A stretch of 64,000 nucleotides of DNA from Pantoea agglomerans (GTDB lineage Bacteria; Pseudomonadota; Gammaproteobacteria; Enterobacterales; Enterobacteriaceae). How positions within the stretch are numbered: position 1 is the stretch's first letter; each line of letters opens with the position of its first letter. The stretch is from NCBI RefSeq assembly GCF_021397715.1, contig NZ_CP090207.1, positions 62,001 through 126,000 of the forward strand. Direction: 5' to 3'. Positions 9,668 through 21,050 of the stretch are shown in pieces. A model generated the notes under the pieces. It had not been told where the DNA came from. It searched no databases and saw only the letters and a list, made by a program, of their open reading frames with translations. The position numbers and the translations under genes were made by a program.

Positions 9668-9949
9668 TCAAGCCCTTTGCCTGCTGCGACGGGCAGTGCG
9701 CCCAGGCGACACGGGCTGCTCGGATGACTTCTGCTGTTCACGCTTGCGCATCACCTCCTTCTTTGCTCCGGCTCGGGTCTGATCATTGATCCACTGATCG
9801 ATTTCACTTTGACGAAACCGCCACGTCCCGCCCACCTTGAAAGCCGGAATTTCCCCGTGCGCGGCGAGCCGATAAAGCGTCCGCTTGCCGACTTTCAAGT
9901 ACGCAGCCAATTCATCGAGCGTGAAAATCACCTGTAGGTGCGCTTTCAT
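9668..9949 (-). CDS. Excisionase/MerR-like helix-turn-helix DNA-binding protein, first gene of the stress island
   Basis: The protein has 93 aa from ATG at 9949, chosen for the strong upstream GGAGAGGGTGAG; a frame extending to 10042 lacks a site. Residues about 7-60 form an HTH_17/excisionase-type domain: TLDELAAYLKVGKRTLYRLA, then GEIPAFKVGGTWRFRQSEIDQWI, the typical pattern of single-domain winged helix regulators. The C-terminal 30 residues are Arg/Lys/Ser-rich. It is the first gene of the island operon, so it may regulate its own promoter; tandem 10-bp repeats upstream (9996-10015) are a possible operator. Function in this locus is not established, as far as I know. Confidence 0.8.
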   Translation of the reverse strand: MKAHLQVIFTLDELAAYLKVGKRTLYRLAAHGEIPAFKVGGTWRFRQSEIDQWINDQTRAGAKKEVMRKREQQKSSEQPVSPGRTARRSRQRA

Positions 9950-9995
9950 CTCACCCTCTCCAATCGCGTCGCTTTGCGGTTCCGGCCAAGGAAAT

Positions 9996-10015
9996 CCTTG
10001 CAAGACTTTGCAAGA
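9996..10015. repeat. Tandem 10-bp direct repeat upstream of the stress-island operon
   Basis: The two units are ccttgcaaga and ctttgcaaga, differing at one base and spaced exactly one helical turn apart. They lie between the first gene (ATG at 9949) and the candidate promoter at 10015-10043, so a protein bound here would sit on the transcription start region. The HTH protein encoded just downstream is an obvious candidate, but this is inference. Confidence 0.55.
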
Positions 10016-10043
10016 TATTGCGCTTACCAGGACAAACTTCAAG
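10015..10043 (-). promoter_or_regulatory. Candidate heat-shock (sigma-32-like) promoter of the stress-island operon
   Basis: On the minus strand CTTGAAG (10043-10037) is followed by a 14-bp spacer and CGCAATAT (10022-10015). The sigma-32 consensus is CTTGAAA, 13-15 bp, CCCCATNT, so 6 of 7 and 6 of 8 positions match. It lies 66 bp upstream of the first island gene and faces it. The -10 match is imperfect, so this is a candidate only. Confidence 0.4.
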
Positions 10044-10172
10044 AGTCAATGTACAGCGATCTCCCGCCCCATTGATGCAGGTCAACTGCTCAGGCAAGGC
10101 GCAGCGGGGCGGCCTGATCAGGCCATGGACAGCGCCTGGCTCGTCAGCCTGCGTGTGCCACAGGCGCCTCGA

Positions 10173-10439
10173 TCAAACACCGATCCTCACGTTGTAGCCG
10201 AGTGCCCGCAGCCCCTTGCTCGTCTGCATGTTCCTTGGCGGAAACTCGTCTGGGCGCGCCCAGCCGACGCTTTCCCCGAGGCTGCTCAGGCCAACGTGCG
10301 GAATTGCCCAGTCGTCGCTGCGGATCGCGTTCCAGAGTCGGGCCGAAACACTTCCGTTGCCCCAGACAGCGTAGTTCAACAGTATCCGTCCGTCCAACAC
10401 ACCTTCCCGACACCGCCGCCGAAGGCCATGGCCCATCAA
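10173..10439 (-). CDS. Unrecognised small reading frame beside an IS66 scar, possibly a truncated gene
   Basis: The 88-aa frame has plausible codon use and protein-like texture (VSARLWNAIRSDDWAIPHVG, then SKGLRALGYNVRIGV at the end). The helix pattern faintly recalls the helix-hairpin region of the RNA polymerase alpha C-terminal domain, but this is weak. It stops against the IS66 remnant starting at 10451 on the other strand, so its beginning may have been lost to that insertion. No function is proposed, and it may not be expressed. Confidence 0.3.
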   Translation of the reverse strand: MMGHGLRRRCREGVLDGRILLNYAVWGNGSVSARLWNAIRSDDWAIPHVGLSSLGESVGWARPDEFPPRNMQTSKGLRALGYNVRIGV

Positions 10440-10450
10440 GCGGATTTTCC

Positions 10451-10823
10451 ATGCCCCCTCAGCGCCGTACCTACAGCAAATCTTTCAAGGCCCAGGTCAT
10501 TCAGGAGTGTTCTGAACCCGGTGCCTCCATCGCAAACATCGCCTTGGGCTACAGCCTCAATGCCAACCTCGTCCACAAATGGATTCGGCTGCATACCCAG
10601 AAAACCACGGCTATCCAGCCAGCGTTCATCCCGTTGCCTTCTCAAATGCTCGGCGCGGGATCGCATGCTCAAGTGCGCTGCTGCGATCATGAGTTTGATC
10701 CAGTCGGCCCGTAATAATGGGCACGATCCGTATGCCTATCTCAAGGATGTGCTGACACGGTTGCCGACGCAGCGGGCGAGTGAGATTGCAGAGCTGCTGC
10801 CGCATAGGTGGCATCCGGCATAG
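10451..10823 (+). pseudogene. Internally deleted IS66-family insertion sequence remnant
   Basis: From ATG 10451 the frame encodes RTYSKSFKAQVIQEC followed by GASIANIALGYSLNANLVHKWI, the start of IS66 TnpA. From about 10670 to 10823, in a different frame, the sequence encodes AAIMSLIQSARNNGHDPYAYL, then LKDVLTRLPTQRASEIAELLPHRW, the typical end of the IS66 TnpC transposase. Everything between (the rest of TnpA, TnpB and most of TnpC) is missing. The element cannot transpose. It lies between the stress cargo and the tns genes. Confidence 0.8.
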
Positions 10824-12921
<2,098 letters not shown>

Positions 12922-12929
<8 letters not shown>

Positions 12930-14424
12930 TCCATCTTCCTATCAATCGAATGAACGCAGTGGTCAGTGGTGCCACCCTGCTTTTTTCCAATCCACAACGC
13001 TTTTCCAGCTCCCAGCGCCTAGACGTTATGCCTGTCTGTACATCCTTCAGCATCGCTGCAGTCAGGCGACGGATCTGATACTCGCCGACGGACTCGGCAT
13101 AGCGATCCAGGAAGGTGCAGCAAAGAGGCAATTGATCGAGACGGTGCTCGACTGATGCCCGATGGGGTAGCTGCTGCAGGAACCAGTTGCGACTCCTGCG
13201 CGGAAGGCCCAGGTCTTCTTCGCTACCTCTACCAATCCGGATCAGCAGGCGCACCCACCTTATGTCACGCGCTCGCCAGTCGATGTGGCTGTTGTTGCCC
13301 TGTCGGCGCTGCCTGACCTGGTTCGCAACCATCAGCCAGTGTCGGTCATGACGATAGAGCCAGGCGTAACATGCCCCTGCTCCGTCTTGCCTGGCTGCCT
13401 TGGCTCCACCGTGATTAGCCAGTGCTTGCAGCCAAATGGCTCGGTACTGCTGCTTTTGCTCAAACTCAGCAGGGAGCAGCTGCACTGACCGCTCGGAGGC
13501 AAGGTCGACCTGGCGAGTCTTCGCCTCGCTGATCAGCTCGCCAGCATGCTGGCCAGGGCGCAGGCTGGTCCAGACGATCAGATGCTGCAGCGCACTGAAT
13601 CCCTTGCGATGCTTCCTGAACATCGCCAACAGCCAAGGTGGAGGCTCTCCGGATGTCAGCAGACCGTTCGCAGCAAGCCAATCCCTTTGATGGGATGCCA
13701 GGATCTTCTCCCAGATGACTTCAGCCCTGACCTGCCGGCCTCGCCTGGCGTCGCACTCTGTAGCCAGGTACCGGTACAGGTTGGTCCAGCGTCCGTAGCC
13801 AGGCGATTGCACCTCTTCGAGCGCCAGCAGCTGCATAGCAGCCTTGGCGAGCCTGATAGCCTCTTCGCCCACGGGACTCACGCGAAGATCACGGGGCAGA
13901 AACAGTGGAGAGGCTGTATGAAACTCGTGCCGCTGCGCTCGACGGAACGGGATAGGTGAGTTCAGGAGCTGACAGCCATGCTCGGGACAGGCATCTATCC
14001 CTTGAATCTGCCAGCTACGCCGCCAGTAGGGTTCACCGTAGCGCGCAGACATATCTTCAAAGCAGATCGGGCAGTAACGCAGCCAATCGGGCCACTTGAC
14101 CAAGGCCGTCGAGGCCCCAGACAGACCAATCGTCGGCCGGTCGGGAGCAAGCATGGCCTGAAAAAGATCGGTACGGCGCTCCGGCGGAATGAAAGGGGCA
14201 TAGAGCGGGAACAGCGTGTGATTCAGGATCATGCCTTCCGCATCCAAGCCCGTGTTGATCGCCAACGCAGTCAGGTGTGTGGGCAGATCGGTGATCGCGG
14301 CAACCTTGCTGTCACCGAAAAGCATGTGCAGCAAGGTCTTGTGGCTGCCTATCCCCAGATGTACCCGGCACCGGGCAATACCGCTGTAAAGCAGTTCGTC
14401 CGGGTAGAGCCTGGGGAAGTACAT
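12922..14424 (-). CDS. tnsD: TnsD (TniQ family), attTn7 target selector
   Basis: The protein has 500 aa (Tn7 TnsD has 508). The N-terminal TniQ domain is clear, with HTLFPLYAPFIPPERR and a zinc site formed by C118, C121, C146 and H149 (YCPICF, then ACPEHG). The C-terminal half shares stretches with Tn7 TnsD, such as GAKAARQDGAGACYAWLYRH and ESVGEYQIRR. TnsD binds the 3' end of glmS and recruits TnsC. The insertion seen here, 24 bp after the glmS stop, is what TnsD produces. ATG at 14424 lies 1 bp beyond the tnsC stop, so translation is probably coupled. Confidence 0.95.
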
Positions 14425-14425
14425 G

Positions 14426-16036
14426 TCAGCTCGCTCTCAGCAGAGGCCGCAGATCGAGGATCAAGCCAGCCTGCTTGAATCTGTCATAGGCCTCGCTTTC
14501 AGGCCCATCGGCATAACGTCGGCGCAGATCCTCCTCGGATAGGCACCCCCACTCCGTCCGCTTAACTCTGGAAATGCCGGGCCTCTTGGGAGCGTCCTGC
14601 GCGAGGTAGGCCGTGGCCTTGTGAATCAGGGCCGCCAGCGGGATGTCCGGATTCTCCGCCAACAATTCATCGGCCATGGGAATGGCGATGTCCCTCGGGA
14701 TTTCCATACCTTCGAGCAGGGCGGCCAACCGCTTTGCCTTGTCATCAGCCGGAGGGGCCGATGGTTTAGGTTGGGGGACGCTATCCAGAGAGCGAGTCAG
14801 GGTCAGCAACCGTCCCTCGATCTCTGGCATCAGCAGGTCGTCATATTTGGCGATCAGCTCGGGCCTACCGCTCCGCAAGGCCGCCAGCATCGGATGGACC
14901 GGTTTGAACTCGTCCTCGAAAACCCTGCGCAGCAACAGCGGCTTAATGCACTCGACACCTGTCACTATCGCCCGGATCTGCGCCAGCGCGAACAGCTTGA
15001 TGACGATGTCCATGACCCCTTGGGTGAGGTCGTACATCGTAGCCTCCAGTTCATCATCCAGCGGCGCCGCATTTCGCAGCCACTGATACTTCCAAAGCCG
15101 CTTCAACAGACGCTTCCAATGCTCGTCCCGAGGCAACCTATCCCAGCGGATGCTGCCCAACCCGGAGACCCGCCGAGCAGCCCGGAACGTGCGCTGGAAG
15201 AACTTGCTGGCCCGGTGGGTGCCGACCTGAATGATCGGAACACCGATGGTGTTCACCAGCGACACGAAGAAATTGTGCATTTTTTCGGCACCACCGGAGC
15301 GTGCCTCGTTGAGGTTCTGAACCTCGTCGATGATCAGCACTCCGAGCGTGTGCAGATTGGCCACCTGGCACATGGATGCCAGCAGACGTTTGGTACCCAG
15401 CTTCTTGCGTCCGTGGCTACGGCTGTAGTGGGTACCCAGGATCTTGTCTACTTCGTTGAAGAAGCTCAGGCACAGCTCATCCAAGTCACCGTCAATTGGG
15501 CAGTCGATCTTCAGGTAGACCAGTTGGGTGATGTTGTAATCAGGGTGATGGAGAGCTTGGGGGTACATGCCCAGAATCCGCTCCAGCGTGCGCGTCTTGC
15601 CGCAACCGGAGCAGCCGAACAGCGACAGGCTGTTGGCCGTAGAGGAGACACTCTGGTACACCGCCGCATCCAGATCCTCCTCCTCGACACGGCGATAGCC
15701 ATTCTGCAGGTGCGCATACCAGGCACCGCTGGCCGGATTCCGACCGATGTACCCTTGACGGATCATCAGGCTGATCTTGCTCTCCAGCTCCAAGTGATGG
15801 CTCAGCGGCTGGAAGAAGCCGTGCAACAGGCGGGCAATCGCATGTGCCCTGAGCCGACCATCCAGAAGCGCCTCCTGCGGCTCGAAACCGGGAAGCTGCT
15901 GCAATAGATCGACCACCTCCTGCAGATCAGGAATCGGAGGCAATGCGCTGATGAGCGGATTGTCCTGATACTCGGGAAGCTGCTGCTCCTGGTAACGCGC
16001 CAGGGGAATGACTCCGCGCTGGAATTCTTCAGTCAT
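14426..16036 (-). CDS. tnsC: TnsC, AAA+ ATPase regulator of transposition
   Basis: The protein has 536 aa (Tn7 TnsC has 555). Walker A is at 141-148 (GCSGCGKT) and Walker B at about 233-238 (VLIIDE), with sensor and arginine-finger regions following (IIQVGTHRA; FRAARR). TnsC is the ATP-dependent link between target proteins (TnsD or TnsE) and the TnsAB transposase, and mediates target immunity. Its start overlaps the tnsB end by 8 bp. All key ATPase residues look intact. Confidence 0.94.
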   Translation of the reverse strand: MTEEFQRGVIPLARYQEQQLPEYQDNPLISALPPIPDLQEVVDLLQQLPGFEPQEALLDGRLRAHAIARLLHGFFQPLSHHLELESKISLMIRQGYIGRNPASGAWYAHLQNGYRRVEEEDLDAAVYQSVSSTANSLSLFGCSGCGKTRTLERILGMYPQALHHPDYNITQLVYLKIDCPIDGDLDELCLSFFNEVDKILGTHYSRSHGRKKLGTKRLLASMCQVANLHTLGVLIIDEVQNLNEARSGGAEKMHNFFVSLVNTIGVPIIQVGTHRASKFFQRTFRAARRVSGLGSIRWDRLPRDEHWKRLLKRLWKYQWLRNAAPLDDELEATMYDLTQGVMDIVIKLFALAQIRAIVTGVECIKPLLLRRVFEDEFKPVHPMLAALRSGRPELIAKYDDLLMPEIEGRLLTLTRSLDSVPQPKPSAPPADDKAKRLAALLEGMEIPRDIAIPMADELLAENPDIPLAALIHKATAYLAQDAPKRPGISRVKRTEWGCLSEEDLRRRYADGPESEAYDRFKQAGLILDLRPLLRAS

Positions 16037-18116
16037 CCTCTTCCTCCTTGAATATCAGGTCACTGAGATCTGGGAAGGCATAATCTTCCTGCTTCTCACC
16101 CCGCAGTGGGATCACCTCGGCTGGCTTTTCCTGCTGTGCTTTATCCGGTTTGAATGCTGTTTTCTGGCGTTCCTGGCGCTTTTCCTGCTGCTTGTTCTCG
16201 CGGATCTGGGTTCCCAGATCCTTCGTGGTCATACCCGTTTTGACCGGACTGGCATCCTCTGCCTGGGCAACGATGGACTCGATCTGCTTCAGAAGATTGC
16301 CTCTCTCTACCAAAGCTTCCGCCGCCGCGTTGGTATCGCTACGCCGTTCCTCTCTGGACAGCAGCCAGACATCCCAGAAGGTCATCCCCCTGAAGCGTCG
16401 ACTGCGGTCGGCAAGATCGCAAACCCAGTAGTCCTTGAGACTATTGGACGGCCGCAGGTAGATGTGGTCGGCGCTACGCGGATCGTATGCGACCGTTACC
16501 CCTGTCGGCCGGCGCCCCTGGCCTCGGTGAAACCAACCCTCCCTGATTGCTTCCTGGCAGGTGTAGAAGCAGCCGAACAGCCTGATTCCCAGCTCCGAAA
16601 CCGTGGCCGACTCATGGGGCAAGAGATTTATCCGCACCAGCTCCTCGGGCGCAGTACGTAACCGGCCGGTCAAGTTGGCCAAGCCCCAGTTCCACAGCAT
16701 GACCGGGATGGCTGGCAGATCGCCCGGCATACCAGAGGTTCTGTCGTATTTGCTCAAGGTATGAAAGTTGTTGTGGTAGAGGATGCCGGCAATGATGATC
16801 TGGGTGAACTCGGGCAAGGTCAGACTGGCATCAAGTCTGTAGTCGTGGCCACCCCGCTTCCGGCTGGTGGTGTCCTCGACCACACCGCTGGCATAGGGCT
16901 TGAAACGCTCCTGCACCGTCCGGAAATAACGCTCGACGATCCCCTTGGCATCTCCTCGCCTGGCCGGTGCATTCTCGATGCGAACGCCGAAGGCTTGGGA
17001 AAATGCTTCCACCTTGGTGCCATTCAGTTCGCCCTTATCGGCCAGCACCACATCCGGCAAGCCTTTGACCGGCCAGTCGCTGGCATCGATCTCCACGCTA
17101 TACTGGCGGCAATACTCAACCTTGTCGGCGACCGTGTTGGCCAATGCCACCATGGCACTGACCCAGGAAGGTCCCTCGAATCCGACGTACATACCAACGA
17201 CCATGCGGCTGAACACGTCGATCACCATGTAAACGACAGGCCTGCCGACGATAAGGCTGCGATCATGTTCTGAAACCAGATAGATATCGGCGATGGTGGC
17301 ATCGATCTGGTAGCGGTATCCGGGCCCCAGTGCCTCGGTCGTCGATGTACTGCTGAGCGGTCGGAAGTCCTTGGCAAAATCCACTGCGGACACCCTGCAT
17401 GGCAAGGTGTCGGTGAAGTGATATTCGCGCCCATAGAAGTAACGGAACTGCCCCAATGTAGGCAGTTCGAAGGTCGGCAGCTCCGTCAGAACAGCACGGA
17501 GCAGATTCAGCCCGGCGGCGTAGGCATCAGGAATGGACGGATGTTTTTCCTTGAGCAAACGTTCCTCGATGACCCGGCGAAAAATGCGCTCGATGTCCGG
17601 CGTGACATTGCTCCCTTTCCCCTCCATCACCACTCTGGGCCTGCCCAGCTTGGCCTGGTTCGGCTTTCTGCGCTTGCCACGGGCGCCCGAGTTGACATAG
17701 TCCGGCAAGAGGGCATTCCTGCACATGCCTCGCTGCCAGTAGCGCCTCAGTAACCTATACACCGTCTGATTGGTGACACCATGGCGCTCCATGATGCCTC
17801 TGACAATGAGCCCTCTGGGGCGCCGCACGAAAAGCTGGGGGTCGTGCACAAAATCCGCCAGCATTCCCCAAGCTTCATCACGCTTCTGCTGATCAAGGGA
17901 ACCTTCCTCAACCTCCCGTAGGACTGTTTCCTCGAAGGGATCGGCAATGCTCTCCAGCTCCCGCTCCATGATCAGACGCTCCAGCTCTACAATCGATATC
18001 GGTTCGGGCAACGCCGTGTCCGAATCGATATCGATCCAGATTGCCTGCTCGGTACCGGACCAAAGCAGGCGCTTTCGCAGTTCCCCCATCCGGAACACCT
18101 GATTAACGGGCAACAC
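16029..18116 (-). CDS. tnsB: TnsB, DDE transposase of the Tn7-type element
   Basis: The protein has 695 aa (Tn7 TnsB has 702) with a GTG start at 18116 inside the end of tnsA. An N-terminal DNA-binding region is followed by the retroviral-integrase-like core with D272 (YQIDATIAD), D360 (VVLADKGE) and E395 (KGIVERYF). This is the same spacing as the Tn7 triad D273, D361 and E396. The C-terminal 70 residues are Lys/Gln/Glu-rich and end in acidic residues, as expected for the TnsC-contacting tail. TnsB binds the repeats at the transposon ends and joins the 3' ends to target DNA. Confidence 0.96.
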   Translation of the reverse strand: MLPVNQVFRMGELRKRLLWSGTEQAIWIDIDSDTALPEPISIVELERLIMERELESIADPFEETVLREVEEGSLDQQKRDEAWGMLADFVHDPQLFVRRPRGLIVRGIMERHGVTNQTVYRLLRRYWQRGMCRNALLPDYVNSGARGKRRKPNQAKLGRPRVVMEGKGSNVTPDIERIFRRVIEERLLKEKHPSIPDAYAAGLNLLRAVLTELPTFELPTLGQFRYFYGREYHFTDTLPCRVSAVDFAKDFRPLSSTSTTEALGPGYRYQIDATIADIYLVSEHDRSLIVGRPVVYMVIDVFSRMVVGMYVGFEGPSWVSAMVALANTVADKVEYCRQYSVEIDASDWPVKGLPDVVLADKGELNGTKVEAFSQAFGVRIENAPARRGDAKGIVERYFRTVQERFKPYASGVVEDTTSRKRGGHDYRLDASLTLPEFTQIIIAGILYHNNFHTLSKYDRTSGMPGDLPAIPVMLWNWGLANLTGRLRTAPEELVRINLLPHESATVSELGIRLFGCFYTCQEAIREGWFHRGQGRRPTGVTVAYDPRSADHIYLRPSNSLKDYWVCDLADRSRRFRGMTFWDVWLLSREERRSDTNAAAEALVERGNLLKQIESIVAQAEDASPVKTGMTTKDLGTQIRENKQQEKRQERQKTAFKPDKAQQEKPAEVIPLRGEKQEDYAFPDLSDLIFKEEEDD

Positions 18117-18930
18117 TGCTCAGCTCCTGATGCATTTGATGAGAGTTGGCAACCAGGTCTTTCGGCTTCAGCTCCCGGTAAGGAGTGTCAAGATCGAAAA
18201 GGAAACAGTGCCGGGCCAGCAACTGGCGTAGCCAATAGAGCGCCTGACCGGCCTCCAGCTGGCCGGAGGTATCCAGTCCTTGGGCAATAGCGGTCAGCTT
18301 CCGGTCTGGGTGACGCTGAAACTCGAGCAGAAACAGCTGCTGGTAATGGGCGAGATCGTCCTGAGCGATGTCGCCTTCAGCATGGGCAGGATAGAGCCAT
18401 TGGATATTGGCAAATGCCACCTTGGATACCTCGCGCTCAGTGACGATGACCCAGGGAATACCTTTTTCCTGCCAGTAGCGCCTTTCAAGTTCAAGCCTCT
18501 CGATAACTTCAGGCTTCTGCAGGTCGGTACTGTACTTGGCCTGAATCGCGATGCTCGGGCGCTGAGGATCTTCGAAATCCACCAGAAAGTCGCTGGTCAG
18601 TACCTGCTGGGTACCCTTGTAACAACCGTGGGGCAGGCCAAGCTCCTCGGCGATGCGCACCGTATCTTCGACCCGCATCGGAAACTGTTCACGGATATCG
18701 GTGACATGGGGAGACCGATCCAAGGTCAGGAAGATGGCCAGTTCAAGATCGGATAGAAGATGGTGTAAACGCCGGGTCTTGCTGCCAGGCAGGCGGTGGG
18801 AGCGACCCAGCGAGGACACGTCCCTGGTGTAGATGAACGGCTTGTAGTCTGATCCCTGGCCTTGGCCACGCCCGTCCTTGAGCCTTCTATCGATCTGGGC
18901 CTGGGTCAGCCCCTTGAATGTTCCAGACAT
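18103..18930 (-). CDS. tnsA: TnsA, endonuclease that cuts the 5' ends of the transposon
   Basis: The protein has 275 aa (Tn7 TnsA has 273). The catalytic residues of the restriction-endonuclease-like fold are conserved at identical positions: E63 (DLELAIFL), D114 (LTSDFLVD), Q130 and K132 (AIQAK). The signature GRSHRLPGSKTRRLHHLLSD is close to Tn7. With TnsB it allows cut-and-paste transposition rather than cointegrate formation. It is the first gene of the tns operon, 50 bp from the innermost TnsB-type repeat, so TnsB binding could repress this promoter. Confidence 0.96.
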   Translation of the reverse strand: MSGTFKGLTQAQIDRRLKDGRGQGQGSDYKPFIYTRDVSSLGRSHRLPGSKTRRLHHLLSDLELAIFLTLDRSPHVTDIREQFPMRVEDTVRIAEELGLPHGCYKGTQQVLTSDFLVDFEDPQRPSIAIQAKYSTDLQKPEVIERLELERRYWQEKGIPWVIVTEREVSKVAFANIQWLYPAHAEGDIAQDDLAHYQQLFLLEFQRHPDRKLTAIAQGLDTSGQLEAGQALYWLRQLLARHCFLFDLDTPYRELKPKDLVANSHQMHQELSSVAR

Positions 18931-18980
18931 GAGAAAGCCTGCCCCCGCTGTGTCGATGACCTCAACATAGCGGATGCAGG

Positions 18981-19050
18981 CTCAGAATGAAACTTTATTT
19001 ATACGGATGATACTTTATTTATACGGATGAACCTTTATTTGCATCCCACA
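18981..19050. repeat. Right end of the Tn7-type transposon with three 20-bp TnsB-type binding repeats
   Basis: Read from the end inward (minus strand) it begins TGTGGGATGCAAATAAAGG. Units at 18981-19000, 19001-19020 and 19021-19040 each end in ttattt on the plus strand (core actttattt or cctttattt), and two share atacggatga. The strict 20-bp period gives adjacent same-face sites. In Tn7 the right end likewise holds closely packed TnsB sites containing AATAAAG. The outermost ten bases (gcatcccaca) complete the terminus. Confidence 0.9.
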
Positions 19051-19068
19051 GGGCCCGCGACGGGGCCC
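19051..19068 (-). terminator. Stem of the native glmS terminator, cut from its tail by the transposon
   Basis: On the glmS coding strand GGGCCC, loop, GGGCCC forms a strong hairpin right after the stop codon. The next base is the transposon terminus, so no T-run follows. In Enterobacterales attTn7 lies in the glmS terminator. The missing T-run should therefore be found beyond the left end of the element. The 5 bp at 19051-19055 are the presumed target duplication. Confidence 0.6.
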
Positions 19069-19074
19069 ACTTTG

Positions 19075-20904
19075 TTATTCCACGGTAACCGATTTCGCCA
19101 GGTTACGCGGCTGATCGACGTCGGTGCCTTTGATCAGGGCGACGTGATAGGAGAGTAACTGCAACGGCACGGTGTAGAAGATTGGCGCAATCACCTCTTC
19201 AACGTGCGGGAGCGGGATAATCTTCATCCCGTCACTGTCGCTGAAGCCCGCATCCTGATCGGCAAACACATAGAGCAGACCGCCGCGCGCGCGCACCTCT
19301 TCGATATTGGATTTCAGCTTCTCCAGCAGTTCGTTGTTGGGCGCGACCACGATCACCGGCATATCAGCGTCAATCAGCGCCAGCGGGCCATGCTTCAGCT
19401 CGCCGGCCGCATAGGCTTCAGCATGAATGTAGGAGATCTCCTTGAGCTTCAGCGCCCCTTCCATGGCGATCGGGTATTGATCGCCACGACCAAGGAACAG
19501 CGCATGATGCTTATCCGAGAAGCCTTCCGCCAGGTTTTCAATCAGCTTATCCTGCGCCAGCATCTGCTCAATCCGGCCTGGCAGCGCCTGCAGCGCATGG
19601 ACAATCTCATGCTCTTTTTCCGCCGCCATGCCTTTCAGCCGACCCAGTTTCGCCACCAGCATCAGCAATACCGCCAGCTGGGTGGTAAAGGCTTTGGTTG
19701 AGGCGACCCCAATTTCGGTGCCCGCTTTGGTCATCAGCGCCAGATCGGATTCCCGCACCAGCGAAGAACCCGCCACGTTACACACCGCCAGCGAGCCGAG
19801 GTAGCCCAGCTCTTTGGAGAGGCGCAGCGCCGCCAGAGTATCGGCGGTTTCACCCGATTGCGATAAGGTGATCAGCAGGCTGTTTTTCCGCACCGCGGAT
19901 TTGCGGTAGCGAAACTCAGAGGCGATCTCAACGTCGCACGGGATGTTTGCCAGCGACTCAAACCAGTAGCGTGACACCATGCCGGAGTTGTAGGAGGTGC
20001 CGCAGGCGATGATCTGGATATGCTCCACCTGGCTTAGCAGCGTTTCCGCGCCTGCGCCCAGCTCGCTGAGGTCAACTTTGCCCTGACTGAAGCGCCCGCT
20101 CAGGGTGCTTTTCAGCGCAATCGGCTGCTCGTAGATCTCTTTCTGCATGTAATGACGGTAGATACCTTTATCACCGGCATCATACTGCAGATTCGACTCG
20201 ATTTCGGCGCGCGTGACCGGCTGACCGGCGCGATCCACAATCGTCACATCGCGACGGCTGATTTCCGCGATATCACCCTCTTCCAGATAGATAAAACGCC
20301 GCGTTACCGGCAGCAACGCCAGCTGATCGGAAGCAATAAAGTTCTCACCCACGCCGCGGCCAATCACCAGCGGGCTGCCGGAACGAGCCGCCACCAGCAG
20401 CGACGGATCGCGGCTGTCCATGATCACCATGCCGTAGGCACCGCGCAGTTGCGGAATGACGCGCAGCACCACCTCACGCAGCGTACCGCCCTGTTTCTGC
20501 TCCCAGTGCACCAGGTGCGCCACCACTTCGGTGTCGGTTTCCGAGACAAAAACGTAGCCACGCGCGATCAGCTCAGCGCGCAGCGGCTCATGGTTTTCAA
20601 TAATGCCGTTGTGCACGATAACGATGTGCTCTGAAACGTGCGGATGCGCATTGGCTTCCGACGGTTCGCCGTGCGTTGCCCAGCGCGTATGGGCGATACC
20701 GGTTCCGCCAATCAACGGCTGCTGTTCGGCAGCCTCGGCCAGCTTCTGCACTTTCCCTAAACGTCGCAGGCGCGTAACGTGCCCCTGACGATCGACCACG
20801 GCCAGACCGGCCGAATCATATCCGCGATATTCAAGACGACGCAGGCCTTCCAGCAGAATTTCTGCGATATCGCGTTGCGCTACTGCACCAACAATTCCAC
20901 ACAT
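19075..20904 (-). CDS. glmS: Glutamine-fructose-6-phosphate aminotransferase
   Basis: The protein has 609 aa, the normal length. The mature N-terminal Cys2 ([12 protein letters not shown]) is the glutaminase nucleophile. Two SIS isomerase domains follow, and the end is NLAKSVTVE. It makes glucosamine-6-phosphate from fructose-6-phosphate and glutamine, the first step to UDP-GlcNAc for peptidoglycan and LPS. The last roughly 35 bp of the gene are the TnsD recognition site, which is intact, so the insertion did not damage the protein. It lies downstream of glmU on the same strand; in E. coli the glmS message is controlled by small RNAs GlmY/GlmZ. Confidence 0.98.
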   Translation of the reverse strand: MCGIVGAVAQRDIAEILLEGLRRLEYRGYDSAGLAVVDRQGHVTRLRRLGKVQKLAEAAEQQPLIGGTGIAHTRWATHGEPSEANAHPHVSEHIVIVHNGIIENHEPLRAELIARGYVFVSETDTEVVAHLVHWEQKQGGTLREVVLRVIPQLRGAYGMVIMDSRDPSLLVAARSGSPLVIGRGVGENFIASDQLALLPVTRRFIYLEEGDIAEISRRDVTIVDRAGQPVTRAEIESNLQYDAGDKGIYRHYMQKEIYEQPIALKSTLSGRFSQGKVDLSELGAGAETLLSQVEHIQIIACGTSYNSGMVSRYWFESLANIPCDVEIASEFRYRKSAVRKNSLLITLSQSGETADTLAALRLSKELGYLGSLAVCNVAGSSLVRESDLALMTKAGTEIGVASTKAFTTQLAVLLMLVAKLGRLKGMAAEKEHEIVHALQALPGRIEQMLAQDKLIENLAEGFSDKHHALFLGRGDQYPIAMEGALKLKEISYIHAEAYAAGELKHGPLALIDADMPVIVVAPNNELLEKLKSNIEEVRARGGLLYVFADQDAGFSDSDGMKIIPLPHVEEVIAPIFYTVPLQLLSYHVALIKGTDVDQPRNLAKSVTVE

Positions 20905-21023
20905 AATGATGTTTTCCTGACTACATGGCTGTTCGCCACTTTCGTTGTCATGCGACCTGATATCCGGCTTTGCCGGTTCCCCGAGCCTTGTAGAGAGTGG
21001 GGATTATAGTTTTGGCACTGCAT

Positions 21024-21044
21024 CGGCCCGCGCGAAGCGGGCCG
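21024..21044. other. Hairpin in the glmU-glmS intergenic region
   Basis: An 8-bp perfect stem (cggcccgc / gcgggccg) encloses a 5-base loop. On the glmU coding strand no T-run follows, so it is unlikely to be a simple terminator for that operon. It may be a processing or stability element between the two cistrons (inference). Confidence 0.55.
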
Positions 21045-21050
21045 TTAAAA

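Noticed and set aside
9885..10823. Plus-strand open frame of 312 codons
   Set aside because: Only its last part is protein-like (IS66 TnpC end); the rest is antisense or frame-shifted sequence, so it is not a gene.
14621..15907. Plus-strand open frame of 428 codons
   Set aside because: Antisense to tnsC, no domain or ribosome site.
18981..19050. Short regular repeats that could suggest a CRISPR array
   Set aside because: Units are contiguous 20-bp copies without unique spacers and sit exactly at the transposon end, so they are TnsB-type sites.
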